Assembly: GCA_023267755.1 (NCBI GenBank) | Contig: JAHFMR010000002.1 | Coordinates: forward strand, 1-42,462 | Source: a bacterium | GTDB lineage: Bacteria > Patescibacteriota > Minisyncoccia > Phycocordibacterales > Phycocordibacteraceae | DNA: 42,462 nt | Direction: 5' to 3' | Shown here: positions 30,635 through 38,656 of the stretch, one piece after another | Numbering within the stretch: the first letter of the stretch is position 1 | Layout of the letters: each line of letters starts with the position of its first letter | The notes under the pieces: generated by a model | Told to the model about the DNA's origin: nothing | Database searches by the model: none | Seen by the model: the letters and a program-made list of their open reading frames with translations, nothing else | Program-made: the position numbers and the translations under genes

Positions 30635-32383
30635 ATGCACGTTTCGGAGGGAGAGCTGAAAGAATTCATCATCGACTCAGGGCTCGTCGCGAAGAAGGAT
30701 ATCGATGCGGCGGCTGAAGAGGCGAAGACGCGTGGCCAGTCGCTCGGCGATATCCTCGTCTCGCGTGGCTCGCTGACCGAAGACGCACTTCGGCGCATTC
30801 AAGCCTACGTGCTCGGTATCCCGTTTGTAAATATGAAGGAGCACCGCATCCCCACCGACGTGCTCGCTCTCATCCCCGAGCCTATTGCCCGGACGCATAA
30901 CATCATCGCCTATAAGAAAGAGGGGGGCTCACTTGAGGTCGCGATGCTCGACGTCGACGATCTCGCCTCAATAGACTCGGTGCGCAAGAAGACCGGCCTT
31001 AAGATCTTGCCGCGTCTCACCGACACCGACAGCATCAAATCGTCGCTCCTCCAGTATCAGAAGTCGCTTAAGGACGAGTTCGGCGATATTATCTCGGCCG
31101 AAGCGGGGAAGATCCGTGTCATCGCAGAAGGGAATAAGGATCTCTCAGGAGATGATCTCAAGAAAATGGCGGAGGACTTGCCGATTGTGCGCATCGTCGA
31201 CACTCTGCTCCGACACGCTATTGTCCAAGGTGCTTCTGACATCCATATCGAGCCGATGGAGACTGAAGTGCTGGTCCGCTATCGCATCGACGGCATCCTC
31301 CACGATGCGATGACGCTCCCTTCTTCTGCGGCCGCAGGTATCGTCGCGCGCATCAAGGTGCTTTCCAACTTGAAGCTCGACGAGAAGCGCCTTCCGCAGG
31401 ACGGACGCTTCAAGATGGAGACCGAGGCCGAGAAGGTGTCTTTCCGTGTGTCTATCCTCCCCACCTTCTTCGGCGAGAAGACCGTGATGCGTCTCTTGCG
31501 CGAGACAGGGGAGGGCTTCACACTCGACGCGCTCGGCCTCCACGGCGAGAATATGGAGCGCATCCACCACGCGCTCTCGCAGACCACCGGCATCATCCTC
31601 ATCAGCGGACCAACGGGGAGCGGTAAGACCACTACGCTCTACACAATGCTCGATATCCTCAACCAGCCGGACGTAAATATTTCGACCGTTGAAGATCCAA
31701 TCGAATATCAGATGAAGCGAGTGAACCAGACCCAGGTGAACCCGCAGATAGGATTCACCTTTGCAAACGGACTGCGCTCGTTGGTGCGCCAGGACCCGGA
31801 CATCATTATGGTCGGCGAGATCCGCGACAGCGAGACCGCCTCACTCGCTATTAACGCCGCGCTCACTGGCCATCTCGTTCTCTCAACCATACACACCAAC
31901 AGCGCTGCCGGCGCTATCCCACGCTTAATCGATATGGGAGTGGAGCCCTTCCTTCTCGTCTCTACAATCCGCGTTATCGTCGGCCAGCGCCTCGTCCGCC
32001 GCCTCTGCGAGCCGAAGGAGGAGTATGCACTCACCAAGGCCACTCGTGCAAAGGTCGCGGGAGATGAGGATTTCAATATCGCGTTCAAAGCACTCAAAGA
32101 TGAGAAGTTAGTGAAGGAAAGCTCTTCTCTCGACGATCTCGCGTTCTATCGACCAACGCCTTCAGCCGCCTGCGAAGACGGCTACAAGAGCCGTATTGGT
32201 ATCCACGAAGTGCTCGCTATATCGCCCGCTATCCGCGAGGTTATGCTCTCTTCGAGCACGAGCGACGCGATAGAGGGTCAGGCGAAGAAGGAGGGGATGC
32301 TCACGATGTTCCAAGACGGGCTCTATAAAGCAGCGCGCGGTATCACGAGCCTCGAGGAGGTGCTTCGTGCTATCACTGAGTAA
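30635..32383 (+). CDS. pilB: Type IV pilus assembly ATPase PilB (GspE family)
   Basis: 582 residues from ATG 30635. The N-terminal MshEN-like domain (GQSLGDILVSRGSLTE) precedes the ATPase core with DIHIEPME, Walker A SGPTGSGKTTT, the Asp box STVEDPIEYQM, Walker B VRQDPDIIMVGEIRD and the His box. Powers pilus extension. The tetracysteine zinc motif of most PilB proteins is incomplete: only RRLCEP and SAACEDGYKSRIG remain. TATACT ends 9 nt before the ATG. pilC follows after 5 nt. Confidence 0.95.
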   Translation: MHVSEGELKEFIIDSGLVAKKDIDAAAEEAKTRGQSLGDILVSRGSLTEDALRRIQAYVLGIPFVNMKEHRIPTDVLALIPEPIARTHNIIAYKKEGGSLEVAMLDVDDLASIDSVRKKTGLKILPRLTDTDSIKSSLLQYQKSLKDEFGDIISAEAGKIRVIAEGNKDLSGDDLKKMAEDLPIVRIVDTLLRHAIVQGASDIHIEPMETEVLVRYRIDGILHDAMTLPSSAAAGIVARIKVLSNLKLDEKRLPQDGRFKMETEAEKVSFRVSILPTFFGEKTVMRLLRETGEGFTLDALGLHGENMERIHHALSQTTGIILISGPTGSGKTTTLYTMLDILNQPDVNISTVEDPIEYQMKRVNQTQVNPQIGFTFANGLRSLVRQDPDIIMVGEIRDSETASLAINAALTGHLVLSTIHTNSAAGAIPRLIDMGVEPFLLVSTIRVIVGQRLVRRLCEPKEEYALTKATRAKVAGDEDFNIAFKALKDEKLVKESSSLDDLAFYRPTPSAACEDGYKSRIGIHEVLAISPAIREVMLSSSTSDAIEGQAKKEGMLTMFQDGLYKAARGITSLEEVLRAITE

Positions 32384-32388
32384 CTACT

Positions 32389-33603
32389 ATGAAATATCGC
32401 GTCACCATTCAGAAAGAAGGACTTCCCGATGAAAAGCGTGTCATCGAGGCCATCTCACACTTCGCTGTCTACGACCAAGTGCAGAAAGAAGGAGGTGTCG
32501 TCACTGAACTCCAAGAAGGAACGAGTTCTTTCGCCCTTCCTACATGGCTCAATGTAACCATTGGCACTGGCATCAAGCGTGTCGAGGTCATCCGTATGGC
32601 GCGGAATCTCTCCGCGATGCTTGGCGCTGGCCTCTCACTCTCCCACGCACTCTCGGTCATCGAACGTCAATCGGGTAACAAGTACCTTAAGAAGGTCGTG
32701 GGGAGTCTTTCCGGCTCGATTAAGCAAGGGTCGTCCTTCCACGAGGCGCTTGCCGCGTATCCTGCTATATTTCCCGCGTTATTCATCGCGATGACCAAGG
32801 CCGGCGAAGAATCGGGGTCTCTCACCGAAGCGCTTAATACTGTCGGCGTCCAGATGGAGCGCTCAGAAGAACTCACCCGTAAGGTAAAAGGTGCGATGAT
32901 CTACCCGTCGATTGTCGTGATAGCGATTTTCATCGTCGGCATCCTGATGCTCATCTATGTGGTGCCGACACTCACCAACACCTTCAAAGAACTCGGAGTG
33001 AAGCTGCCCCTCACCACTCAGATAATCGTCACTGTGTCCGACTTCATGGCGGCACACGCAATCTTGGTGCTCGGCCTGCTTGTCGCATTCATCGCGAGCG
33101 GCATCGCCTTCATCCGTTCGCGCGTGGGGAACCGCGTAGTGCTTGCCATCTCGCTCCGCCTCCCGGTAGTGGGCGAGCTTGTACGCGAAACCTACACCGC
33201 ACGTGCTTCGCGCACACTCTCTTCGCTCCTCTCCTCGAGCGTGCCGGTGCTTGACGCGCTCGCGATTACCAAAGAGGTTGTGCAGGCCGACAAGTTTGCC
33301 CGCGTTGTCGAAGAAGCTGAAGACCATGTTCGGAAGGGCGAGCTGCTCTCGACGGCATTTTCTGAACACGCGAATCTCTATCCGCTCTTGATGAGCGATA
33401 TGCTCGCAGTGGGGGAAGAGACCGGCAAGGTTGCCGAGATGCTGAAGCAGATTGCCGAGTTCTATGAGAGCGATGTTGCTGAAAAAACCAAAGACCTCTC
33501 GACGATTATCGAGCCCGTGCTGATGCTCTTCATTGGTACGGTCGTCGGCATCTTCGCCGTCTCGATGATTGGGCCTATTTATTCACTCTCATCAGCGTTC
33601 TAA
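32389..33603 (+). CDS. pilC: Type IV pilus inner-membrane platform protein PilC
   Basis: 404 residues. Two T2SSF domains (FIAMTKAGEESGSLTEAL and MLAVGEETGKVAEML are the duplicated GE-x-SG/TG signatures). Transmembrane helices: IVVIAIFIVGILMLIYVVP, AILVLGLLVAFIASGI, and a C-terminal helix near LMLFIGTVVGIFAVSMIG. Docks PilB to the pilus base. It is the second gene of pilB-pilC and converges on the prepilin operon with 3 nt between stops. Confidence 0.95.
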   Translation: MKYRVTIQKEGLPDEKRVIEAISHFAVYDQVQKEGGVVTELQEGTSSFALPTWLNVTIGTGIKRVEVIRMARNLSAMLGAGLSLSHALSVIERQSGNKYLKKVVGSLSGSIKQGSSFHEALAAYPAIFPALFIAMTKAGEESGSLTEALNTVGVQMERSEELTRKVKGAMIYPSIVVIAIFIVGILMLIYVVPTLTNTFKELGVKLPLTTQIIVTVSDFMAAHAILVLGLLVAFIASGIAFIRSRVGNRVVLAISLRLPVVGELVRETYTARASRTLSSLLSSSVPVLDALAITKEVVQADKFARVVEEAEDHVRKGELLSTAFSEHANLYPLLMSDMLAVGEETGKVAEMLKQIAEFYESDVAEKTKDLSTIIEPVLMLFIGTVVGIFAVSMIGPIYSLSSAF

Positions 33604-33606
33604 TCT

Positions 33607-35373
33607 CTACTTTACGATTGCGTATGTGCCTGGAATAACGGTCCAGGAACCGCCCGGCCCGTTAGAGAAACTCACGTTTTGCAGACCGCTCCTATACGAA
33701 ATGCTTGAATTGTTGCTCAGCTCCAGATATTTCCCCGTCACTTGATTCGCGCTGGCGCCATTCTCGATTTGCACAGTGCCGTACGGCGCGTACAGAATGA
33801 CGCTAGTAGCATTGTTAGAAAGCTCGATTGCGTGCGAGCCTGTATTTGTCGTTATTATCATCGGATAACTGTTCGTCGTCCCGTTGCCGCTGATTGTTAC
33901 ATTGTTTGAGAGATTCACGATTCCCTTAAGAGCCGTATTGCCTGTGGCGTCTGCAATGATAATCGCTCCGCTCGAACCGGTGCTCGGTGAGACACTAAGA
34001 TATGCATTATTCGAAATCGTTACGTTTCCATTCACCCAAAGAGGACCGGACAAGATGAGCTTGGCTCCGTTCGTAACGCTCAAATCCCCGTCTATCTTCT
34101 TCGGACCAAGCGTTTTCGTCCCCGAAACAGAATAGGGTCCCGCAAGCGTCCCTCCCGCCGCCGCGATTGATTCCCAATCCGCAATTTGCGAATCTGAAAT
34201 AGGGAGAGGCACCGGCGCCGCCGGTGCCGTTCCCGGGTGTTTCGTCCCTGAAACACTGCAATTTGAAATCGTCTGATAGGAGGCGTTGCCGCCAATACTG
34301 CAGCTTGAGAGAACACTTGCCCAGACATTCCCTTGCACCGTGACCCCGGAGAGCGAGGTCGCGATGCCGACTACATACAGCATAAAATCGAGATCGCCAG
34401 TAATACTGTTCCACGCCGGGTTTTGCTGATTCCAGTTGCTGCTATATTTCGCCGCTCCTCTCGTGTATCCACCATTGCTGTCCAAACCCCAGATGAAATA
34501 ATTGGTTGCATTCGCCGGAATAGTTGCGATAACCCAGTATGTCTGATTTGCCGTAAGGGAAGGGGTGTTATCGAGCGTCGCGCTGGTGAGACCATATGCC
34601 GTTGTGATAAGTGAGGCAGGGATCGTACCGCTTGCGAGCACGGTGGTGGACGGCTTTCCGGCATTATCGCTCACGATCTTGATAGTCAAATCGCCCGGAT
34701 TACCCGCCTTCTTCAGATTCAGGCTTATCCCTGCAAGGGAGGCGCTCACGGACGGCTTGAATGCTTGCGCGACAGCCGTATGAGAAGCGGTATCACCTAT
34801 GTTGAATGCGCTATTCTGTGTCATCCATTGCTGGTCGGCAGTCGGGTCAACACCGACCGCGACTGTCGCGTCTCCGGTGATAGTGCCGCTCCCCGATATG
34901 TTGCCATTCGCAAATATATTCCCCTGGATGCTCGAACCGTTGCTCATCGTGACGCCGCCATTTCCGATTTGCACGCCATACCGAAACGATACGACGGAAG
35001 AATCGATGCTAGCGCTCGCCTGTACAATCTTCGTCGCAGTCGGATTCGTGCTATTCGGCACATTACCGGTCGCTGTAATGCGTTTCGTATTGCCGTCAAT
35101 GCTCGCGACCGAAATGCTGTAGGTTCCCGCGCCGAGCGATACATTGCTCTCTCCGGAATATGAAGAGTTCTGATTCAGCTCATAAATTGCCTTGTCGATG
35201 CCCGCTTCCGCAAGTGCGCGTGCTTGACTAGAAGCGAGTGCAACTCGTTCTGCGTGCACAGCGCTTCCGAAATAATTGAAGAAGCCGGTTGTTACCGTCA
35301 TAATAATGGAGCTTACGATGAGCGCGAATACGAGAACGGAGCCGCGGGTCGCGTGTGTGGAAAGTGGGGTCAT
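33607..35373 (-). CDS. Large PilX-like pilus or adhesin protein
   Basis: 588 residues. The N-terminus (TRGSVLVFALIVSSIIMTVT) is a single hydrophobic helix like PilX/PilW-type minor pilins, though the cleavage motif is not a classical GFTLIE. Beyond residue 60 come beta-rich repeats with many Asn, Ser, Thr and Gly. At about 185-335 there is a jelly-roll-like module (AVAQAFKPSVSASLAGISL, TANQTYWVIATIP). The C-terminal part has turn-rich repeats around NGNVTISNNAYLS, typical of a beta-helix. It is probably a pilus-tip or surface adhesin. Codon usage is more A+T-rich than that of pilB/pilC. Third gene of the prepilin operon, overlapping the previous one in ATGA. Confidence 0.75.
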   Translation of the reverse strand: MTPLSTHATRGSVLVFALIVSSIIMTVTTGFFNYFGSAVHAERVALASSQARALAEAGIDKAIYELNQNSSYSGESNVSLGAGTYSISVASIDGNTKRITATGNVPNSTNPTATKIVQASASIDSSVVSFRYGVQIGNGGVTMSNGSSIQGNIFANGNISGSGTITGDATVAVGVDPTADQQWMTQNSAFNIGDTASHTAVAQAFKPSVSASLAGISLNLKKAGNPGDLTIKIVSDNAGKPSTTVLASGTIPASLITTAYGLTSATLDNTPSLTANQTYWVIATIPANATNYFIWGLDSNGGYTRGAAKYSSNWNQQNPAWNSITGDLDFMLYVVGIATSLSGVTVQGNVWASVLSSCSIGGNASYQTISNCSVSGTKHPGTAPAAPVPLPISDSQIADWESIAAAGGTLAGPYSVSGTKTLGPKKIDGDLSVTNGAKLILSGPLWVNGNVTISNNAYLSVSPSTGSSGAIIIADATGNTALKGIVNLSNNVTISGNGTTNSYPMIITTNTGSHAIELSNNATSVILYAPYGTVQIENGASANQVTGKYLELSNNSSISYRSGLQNVSFSNGPGGSWTVIPGTYAIVK

Positions 35374-35927
35374 AAATTTCGTAGGTAGATATGCTCTTGT
35401 AAATGCAGTCGTATCGTTTCCCCTTTCACGACGGCGCTTGTCGTAGCGTTGGCGATGACGCTTGCCGCCAAGGAGGGGCCGGCATTGTCGTACGTAAAAG
35501 TGAGGGCATCGAGATCATCTGTCAGAAGCTTCCGTCCGGAAGAACGCGTACTGCCCACCGCTGCATCAGTGATGTCGTACACACTCGTGCTGGAGGCGTA
35601 AATACCGATATAATCATACGTGTTCAGGATGACTGCGCCGGAAGAATCGATGGAGGGAATTTGGAAAATCGCCGTTGTCGTTCCCGAACTATAGCTGACA
35701 CCAGAAAAAGTATGCGATGCAGCCACCTGATTAGCCTGGAGGCCTGCAGTTCGTATGGCATCCATAACGTTGCTCCCCCCGAGCGCGATGCCGATAGATG
35801 ACTGCTGCAGAATAATCACCCGCCTGTACACGAGATATAGTTGCGTAACGGCGATTACGAGGACAACAAAAAGAGCAATGGTGATGATGACTTCGATGAG
35901 TGTAAATGCGTGCGGTGTGCGTCTCAT
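35370..35927 (-). CDS. PilW-like minor prepilin
   Basis: 185 residues from ATG 35927. MRRTPHAFTLIEVIITIAL has the prepilin signature (AFTLIE in place of GFTLIE), the +5 Glu and a hydrophobic helix. Beta-rich globular part with DDLDALTFTYDNAG, resembling PilW/PilJ-type pseudopilins. It starts 10 nt after the PilV-like stop and overlaps the next gene by ATGA. Confidence 0.85.
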   Translation of the reverse strand: MRRTPHAFTLIEVIITIALFVVLVIAVTQLYLVYRRVIILQQSSIGIALGGSNVMDAIRTAGLQANQVAASHTFSGVSYSSGTTTAIFQIPSIDSSGAVILNTYDYIGIYASSTSVYDITDAAVGSTRSSGRKLLTDDLDALTFTYDNAGPSLAASVIANATTSAVVKGETIRLHLQEHIYLRNL

Positions 35928-35937
35928 AACTAAAGTA

Positions 35938-36324
35938 TTAGAGGCCCCCTGATTGGGTAATGAGAGTGGTGAGCGAAACATATCGCGTTGAACCGTTTCC
36001 GCCGAGCCACGAAACGCCAACGGCGACCTGCTTCGTCTTTACATTCAAATTTGTCACGCTCGTGCTCGCTTGTCCTTGCGGCAAATTCGCAAGTTCTTGA
36101 TTAGAAAACGAGCCTCCCGCCAGCAGTGCGGTGTATCCGTCAGCGCGGAGCTCGTCGAGCTTACTGTCGGCGATACGAAATGCCGCGTTCTCATACGCAG
36201 CATCGCGCGTTACCTTAATCGTTCCCGCAACAAATGTCGTGAAAAGTGCCGTCACGCTCATAATAAGAAGCGCGACCAGCATTTCAATCAGGGTAAACCC
36301 GCGTTTTTTATTCTTTGAGACCAC
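35938..36324 (-). CDS. PilV-like minor prepilin
   Basis: 128 residues from GTG 36324. KNKKRGFTLIEMLVALLI is a textbook type III prepilin leader with Gly-1 and Glu+5, cut by PilD (not in the window). The short globular part includes AFRIADSKLDELRADGY. The GTG is chosen because TGC TATACT ends 6 nt upstream, while a longer reading would put about 50 unrelated residues before the leader. First gene of the prepilin operon, divergent from tpiA. Confidence 0.87.
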   Translation of the reverse strand: MVSKNKKRGFTLIEMLVALLIMSVTALFTTFVAGTIKVTRDAAYENAAFRIADSKLDELRADGYTALLAGGSFSNQELANLPQGQASTSVTNLNVKTKQVAVGVSWLGGNGSTRYVSLTTLITQSGGL

Positions 36325-36373
36325 TCTAGAAGTATAGCAAGTGCCAGCAATCGGATTTGCTATACTTTGCGCA
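36325..36373. promoter_or_regulatory. Back-to-back leaderless promoters of the PilV-like gene and tpiA
   Basis: Plus strand: TGC TATACT (36361-36366), 7 nt, ATG 36374. Minus strand: TGC TATACT (36335-36330), 6 nt, GTG 36324. Both -10 elements are identical and no leader is left on either side. Confidence 0.75.
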
Positions 36374-37114
36374 ATGCTTATCGTCGCGAATTGGAAAGCG
36401 TACGTCGATGACCTCGCAAAAGCGAAGAAGCTTGTCACGGTGAGTAAACGGCTCGCAAGAGAGCACCAGAGCATTATCGTTATCGCTCCACCAGCACCAC
36501 TCCTCGGCGCACTGGCAGTTCGTCCCTCATCCGTCGCCTTTGCTGCACAGGATGTCTCACTCTCCAGCGGAGGCGCTCAGACCGGGGAGATAACTGTCGG
36601 AGCGTATAAAGCGGCGGGTGCTGCCTATGCCCTCATTGGCCACTCGGAGCGCCGAGCCCAGGGAGACACTGACGCAGTCGTCGCACAGAAGCTCGCTCAT
36701 GCGCTCACCAACGGCCTCACGCCAATCCTCTGCGTCGGAGAACGCGAGCGCGACGGGGAGGGGCGCTATCTTACCTTTGTGCGGGAAGAGCTCACGAGCG
36801 CGCTCGCCCCCCTTACGCCGAAGGATCGCGCGCGAGTAATCGTGGCCTATGAGCCGCTCTGGGCGATAGGGAAGACGTCCGCTTTTGCTATCGATCCGCA
36901 CGACCTCACCGAAATGGCGCTCTATATACGCAAAGTGCTCACTGAACTCCTCCCCGGGAAGAGCGCCGCATCTTCTCTAGTTCTCTACGGTGGCTCGGTC
37001 GACCCCGATGATGCACGTGTTCTCGCAGCGAGCTCCGGCATCGATGGACTTCTTGTGGGACACGCGTCAACCGATCCGCGACTATTCTCTCTCTTGGTAA
37101 AGCAGCTCGCCTAA
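36374..37114 (+). CDS. tpiA: Triosephosphate isomerase
   Basis: 246 residues, MLIVANWKAYVDD start with the active-site Lys. Catalytic His lies in ALIGHSERRAQG, Glu in VAYEPLWAIGKT, and the phosphate loops in LYGGSVDPDDA and GIDGLLVGHAS. Interconverts glyceraldehyde-3-phosphate and dihydroxyacetone phosphate. In an operon with pgk, 4 nt apart. Confidence 0.96.
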   Translation: MLIVANWKAYVDDLAKAKKLVTVSKRLAREHQSIIVIAPPAPLLGALAVRPSSVAFAAQDVSLSSGGAQTGEITVGAYKAAGAAYALIGHSERRAQGDTDAVVAQKLAHALTNGLTPILCVGERERDGEGRYLTFVREELTSALAPLTPKDRARVIVAYEPLWAIGKTSAFAIDPHDLTEMALYIRKVLTELLPGKSAASSLVLYGGSVDPDDARVLAASSGIDGLLVGHASTDPRLFSLLVKQLA

Positions 37115-37118
37115 CCTT

Positions 37119-38282
37119 ATGCGCACTGTCCGCGATATACAGTTCCTCAACAATATTCCTATACTCGTGCGCGCGGGATTGAACGTCCCCATCGAAAATG
37201 GGAAAGTTGCAAATGATTATCGCCTGCGTCGCGCGCTTCCGACGCTCCACCATCTCGCTGAGCGCGGCGCAAAAATAGTGATTGTGAGCCACATCGGCGA
37301 GCAGGGGACCGAGACCCTCGCGCCGGTGGCGGAAGCGCTCGGAAAGCTCATCGCGAATGTCTCGTTCTCTCCGGTCACCATCGGCGAGCAGACGCGTGCT
37401 GCTGTCCGTGCGCTCGCGCCCGGCCACATCCTCGTGCTGGAGAACTTGCGCCGCGATAGAGGTGAGCTGCGCAATGATGTAACCTTCGCGCGCGAGCTCG
37501 CCGCGCTCGGTGATATTTTCGTCCAAGACTCCTTCGACACCTGTCACCGCCCACATACCTCTATTATTGGCGTTCCGAAATTCCTCCCCTCCTACGCGGG
37601 ACTCCTTCTTGAAGAGGAAGTGCGCGAACTCTCGCGTGCACTTACTCCCGTCCACCCGGCACTCGCTGTTATCGGCGGCGCGAAGTTCGCGACGAAAGAG
37701 GCCGTCGTCACCACACTCCTCAAGACCTACGACCATGTCTTCGTCGGCGGTGCACTCGCAAACGACTTCCTCAAGGTCTCTGGACACGGGGTAGGACAGT
37801 CACTTATCTCTGGTACCGACACCTCCACGATACGAGCACTTCTTTCAAATCAAAAACTCGCATTACCGGTAGACTCGCTCGTCGTTCCGGCGAGTATCGC
37901 GAATACGCCCAACGCACGTATGCACGCGCGTATCGCGGCGGTGGGGCAGGTGCGCGATGATGAAGTTATTCTCGATCACGGCCCCGGCACGATCGCTCTC
38001 CTCACACATCTTGTGGAAAGAGCAAAGACCGTCCTCTGGAACGGCCCGCTCGGCATCTATGAAAAAGGGTTCATCGACGCGACCGATGCGCTCGCGCGTA
38101 CCATCGCCACCTCGGGCGCTTATTCTGTAGTCGGTGGTGGTGACACCGTCGCTTCTATCGAGAGTCTCGGTCTTATGTCGCACTTCTCCTTCGTCTCTAC
38201 CGGCGGCGGCGCGATGCTCGATTTCCTCGCCAAGGGCACTCTCCCCGGCATCGAAGCACTCACTGCTCACCCAAGCGCCTGA
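37119..38282 (+). CDS. pgk: Phosphoglycerate kinase, divergent
   Basis: 387 residues, close to the usual 390-400. ILVRAGLNVPIENGK, GHILVLENLRRD, FDTCHRPHTS, GGAKFATK, WNGPLGIYEK, VGGGDTVASI and STGGGAMLDFL cover the whole fold and the nucleotide site. Two normal 3-phosphoglycerate ligands differ: Asp of RVDFN is Gly20, and Arg of HLGRP is Glu61 (SHIGEQG). Asn22, Arg35, His58 and the later Arg residues are kept. It is co-transcribed with tpiA. The 3' end overlaps the convergent HIT gene by 16 nt. Confidence 0.93.
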   Translation: MRTVRDIQFLNNIPILVRAGLNVPIENGKVANDYRLRRALPTLHHLAERGAKIVIVSHIGEQGTETLAPVAEALGKLIANVSFSPVTIGEQTRAAVRALAPGHILVLENLRRDRGELRNDVTFARELAALGDIFVQDSFDTCHRPHTSIIGVPKFLPSYAGLLLEEEVRELSRALTPVHPALAVIGGAKFATKEAVVTTLLKTYDHVFVGGALANDFLKVSGHGVGQSLISGTDTSTIRALLSNQKLALPVDSLVVPASIANTPNARMHARIAAVGQVRDDEVILDHGPGTIALLTHLVERAKTVLWNGPLGIYEKGFIDATDALARTIATSGAYSVVGGGDTVASIESLGLMSHFSFVSTGGGAMLDFLAKGTLPGIEALTAHPSA

Positions 38283-38629
38283 CGGATCTTTTGGGCATTG
38301 ACAGCGAGATCGTCCTTATCGCCCGTAGCCTCTTTACTGGGGAAGACCCAGATATGCGCGTGCGGGACTTCATCGCCAATGATCTTAGAGAGAATCCACT
38401 CGGTCCCAAACGCCTTGCGCTGTGCGAGCGCAATCTTCTTTGCTACTTCAAAATAGGCTCCGGCATCTGGCACATCCCACACATAGCGGTGGTGCTGTTT
38501 GGGGATGACCTGCACGTGTCCGGGCGTCTGCGGGTGAATATCGAGGAAGGCGATGAATTGTTCGTCTTCATAGACCTTCTCTGCGGGAATCTCTCCCGAA
38601 ACTATTTTACAGAAGATGCAGTCTTTCAT
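38267..38629 (-). CDS. HIT family nucleotide hydrolase
   Basis: 120 residues, MKDCIFCKIVSGEIPAEKVY start, FLDIHPQTPGHVQVIPK, and the active site VPHAHIWVFP. The His triad HxHxH is here His-Ala-His-Ile-Trp: the nucleophilic middle His is kept and the third is Trp. The likely activity is on purine nucleoside phosphoramidates or dinucleotides. ATG 38629 is preceded by TATACT ending 8 nt upstream. Confidence 0.9.
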   Translation of the reverse strand: MKDCIFCKIVSGEIPAEKVYEDEQFIAFLDIHPQTPGHVQVIPKQHHRYVWDVPDAGAYFEVAKKIALAQRKAFGTEWILSKIIGDEVPHAHIWVFPSKEATGDKDDLAVNAQKIRQALG

Positions 38630-38637
38630 CGTTAGAC

Positions 38638-38647
38638 AGTATACAAT
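38638..38647. promoter_or_regulatory. Overlapping divergent -10 elements for HIT and recJ
   Basis: AGTATACAAT holds TATACT on the minus strand (8 nt from HIT ATG 38629) and TACAAT on the plus strand (9 nt from recJ ATG 38657). The two start codons are only 27 nt apart. Confidence 0.65.
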
Positions 38648-38656
38648 AGCCCTCAC

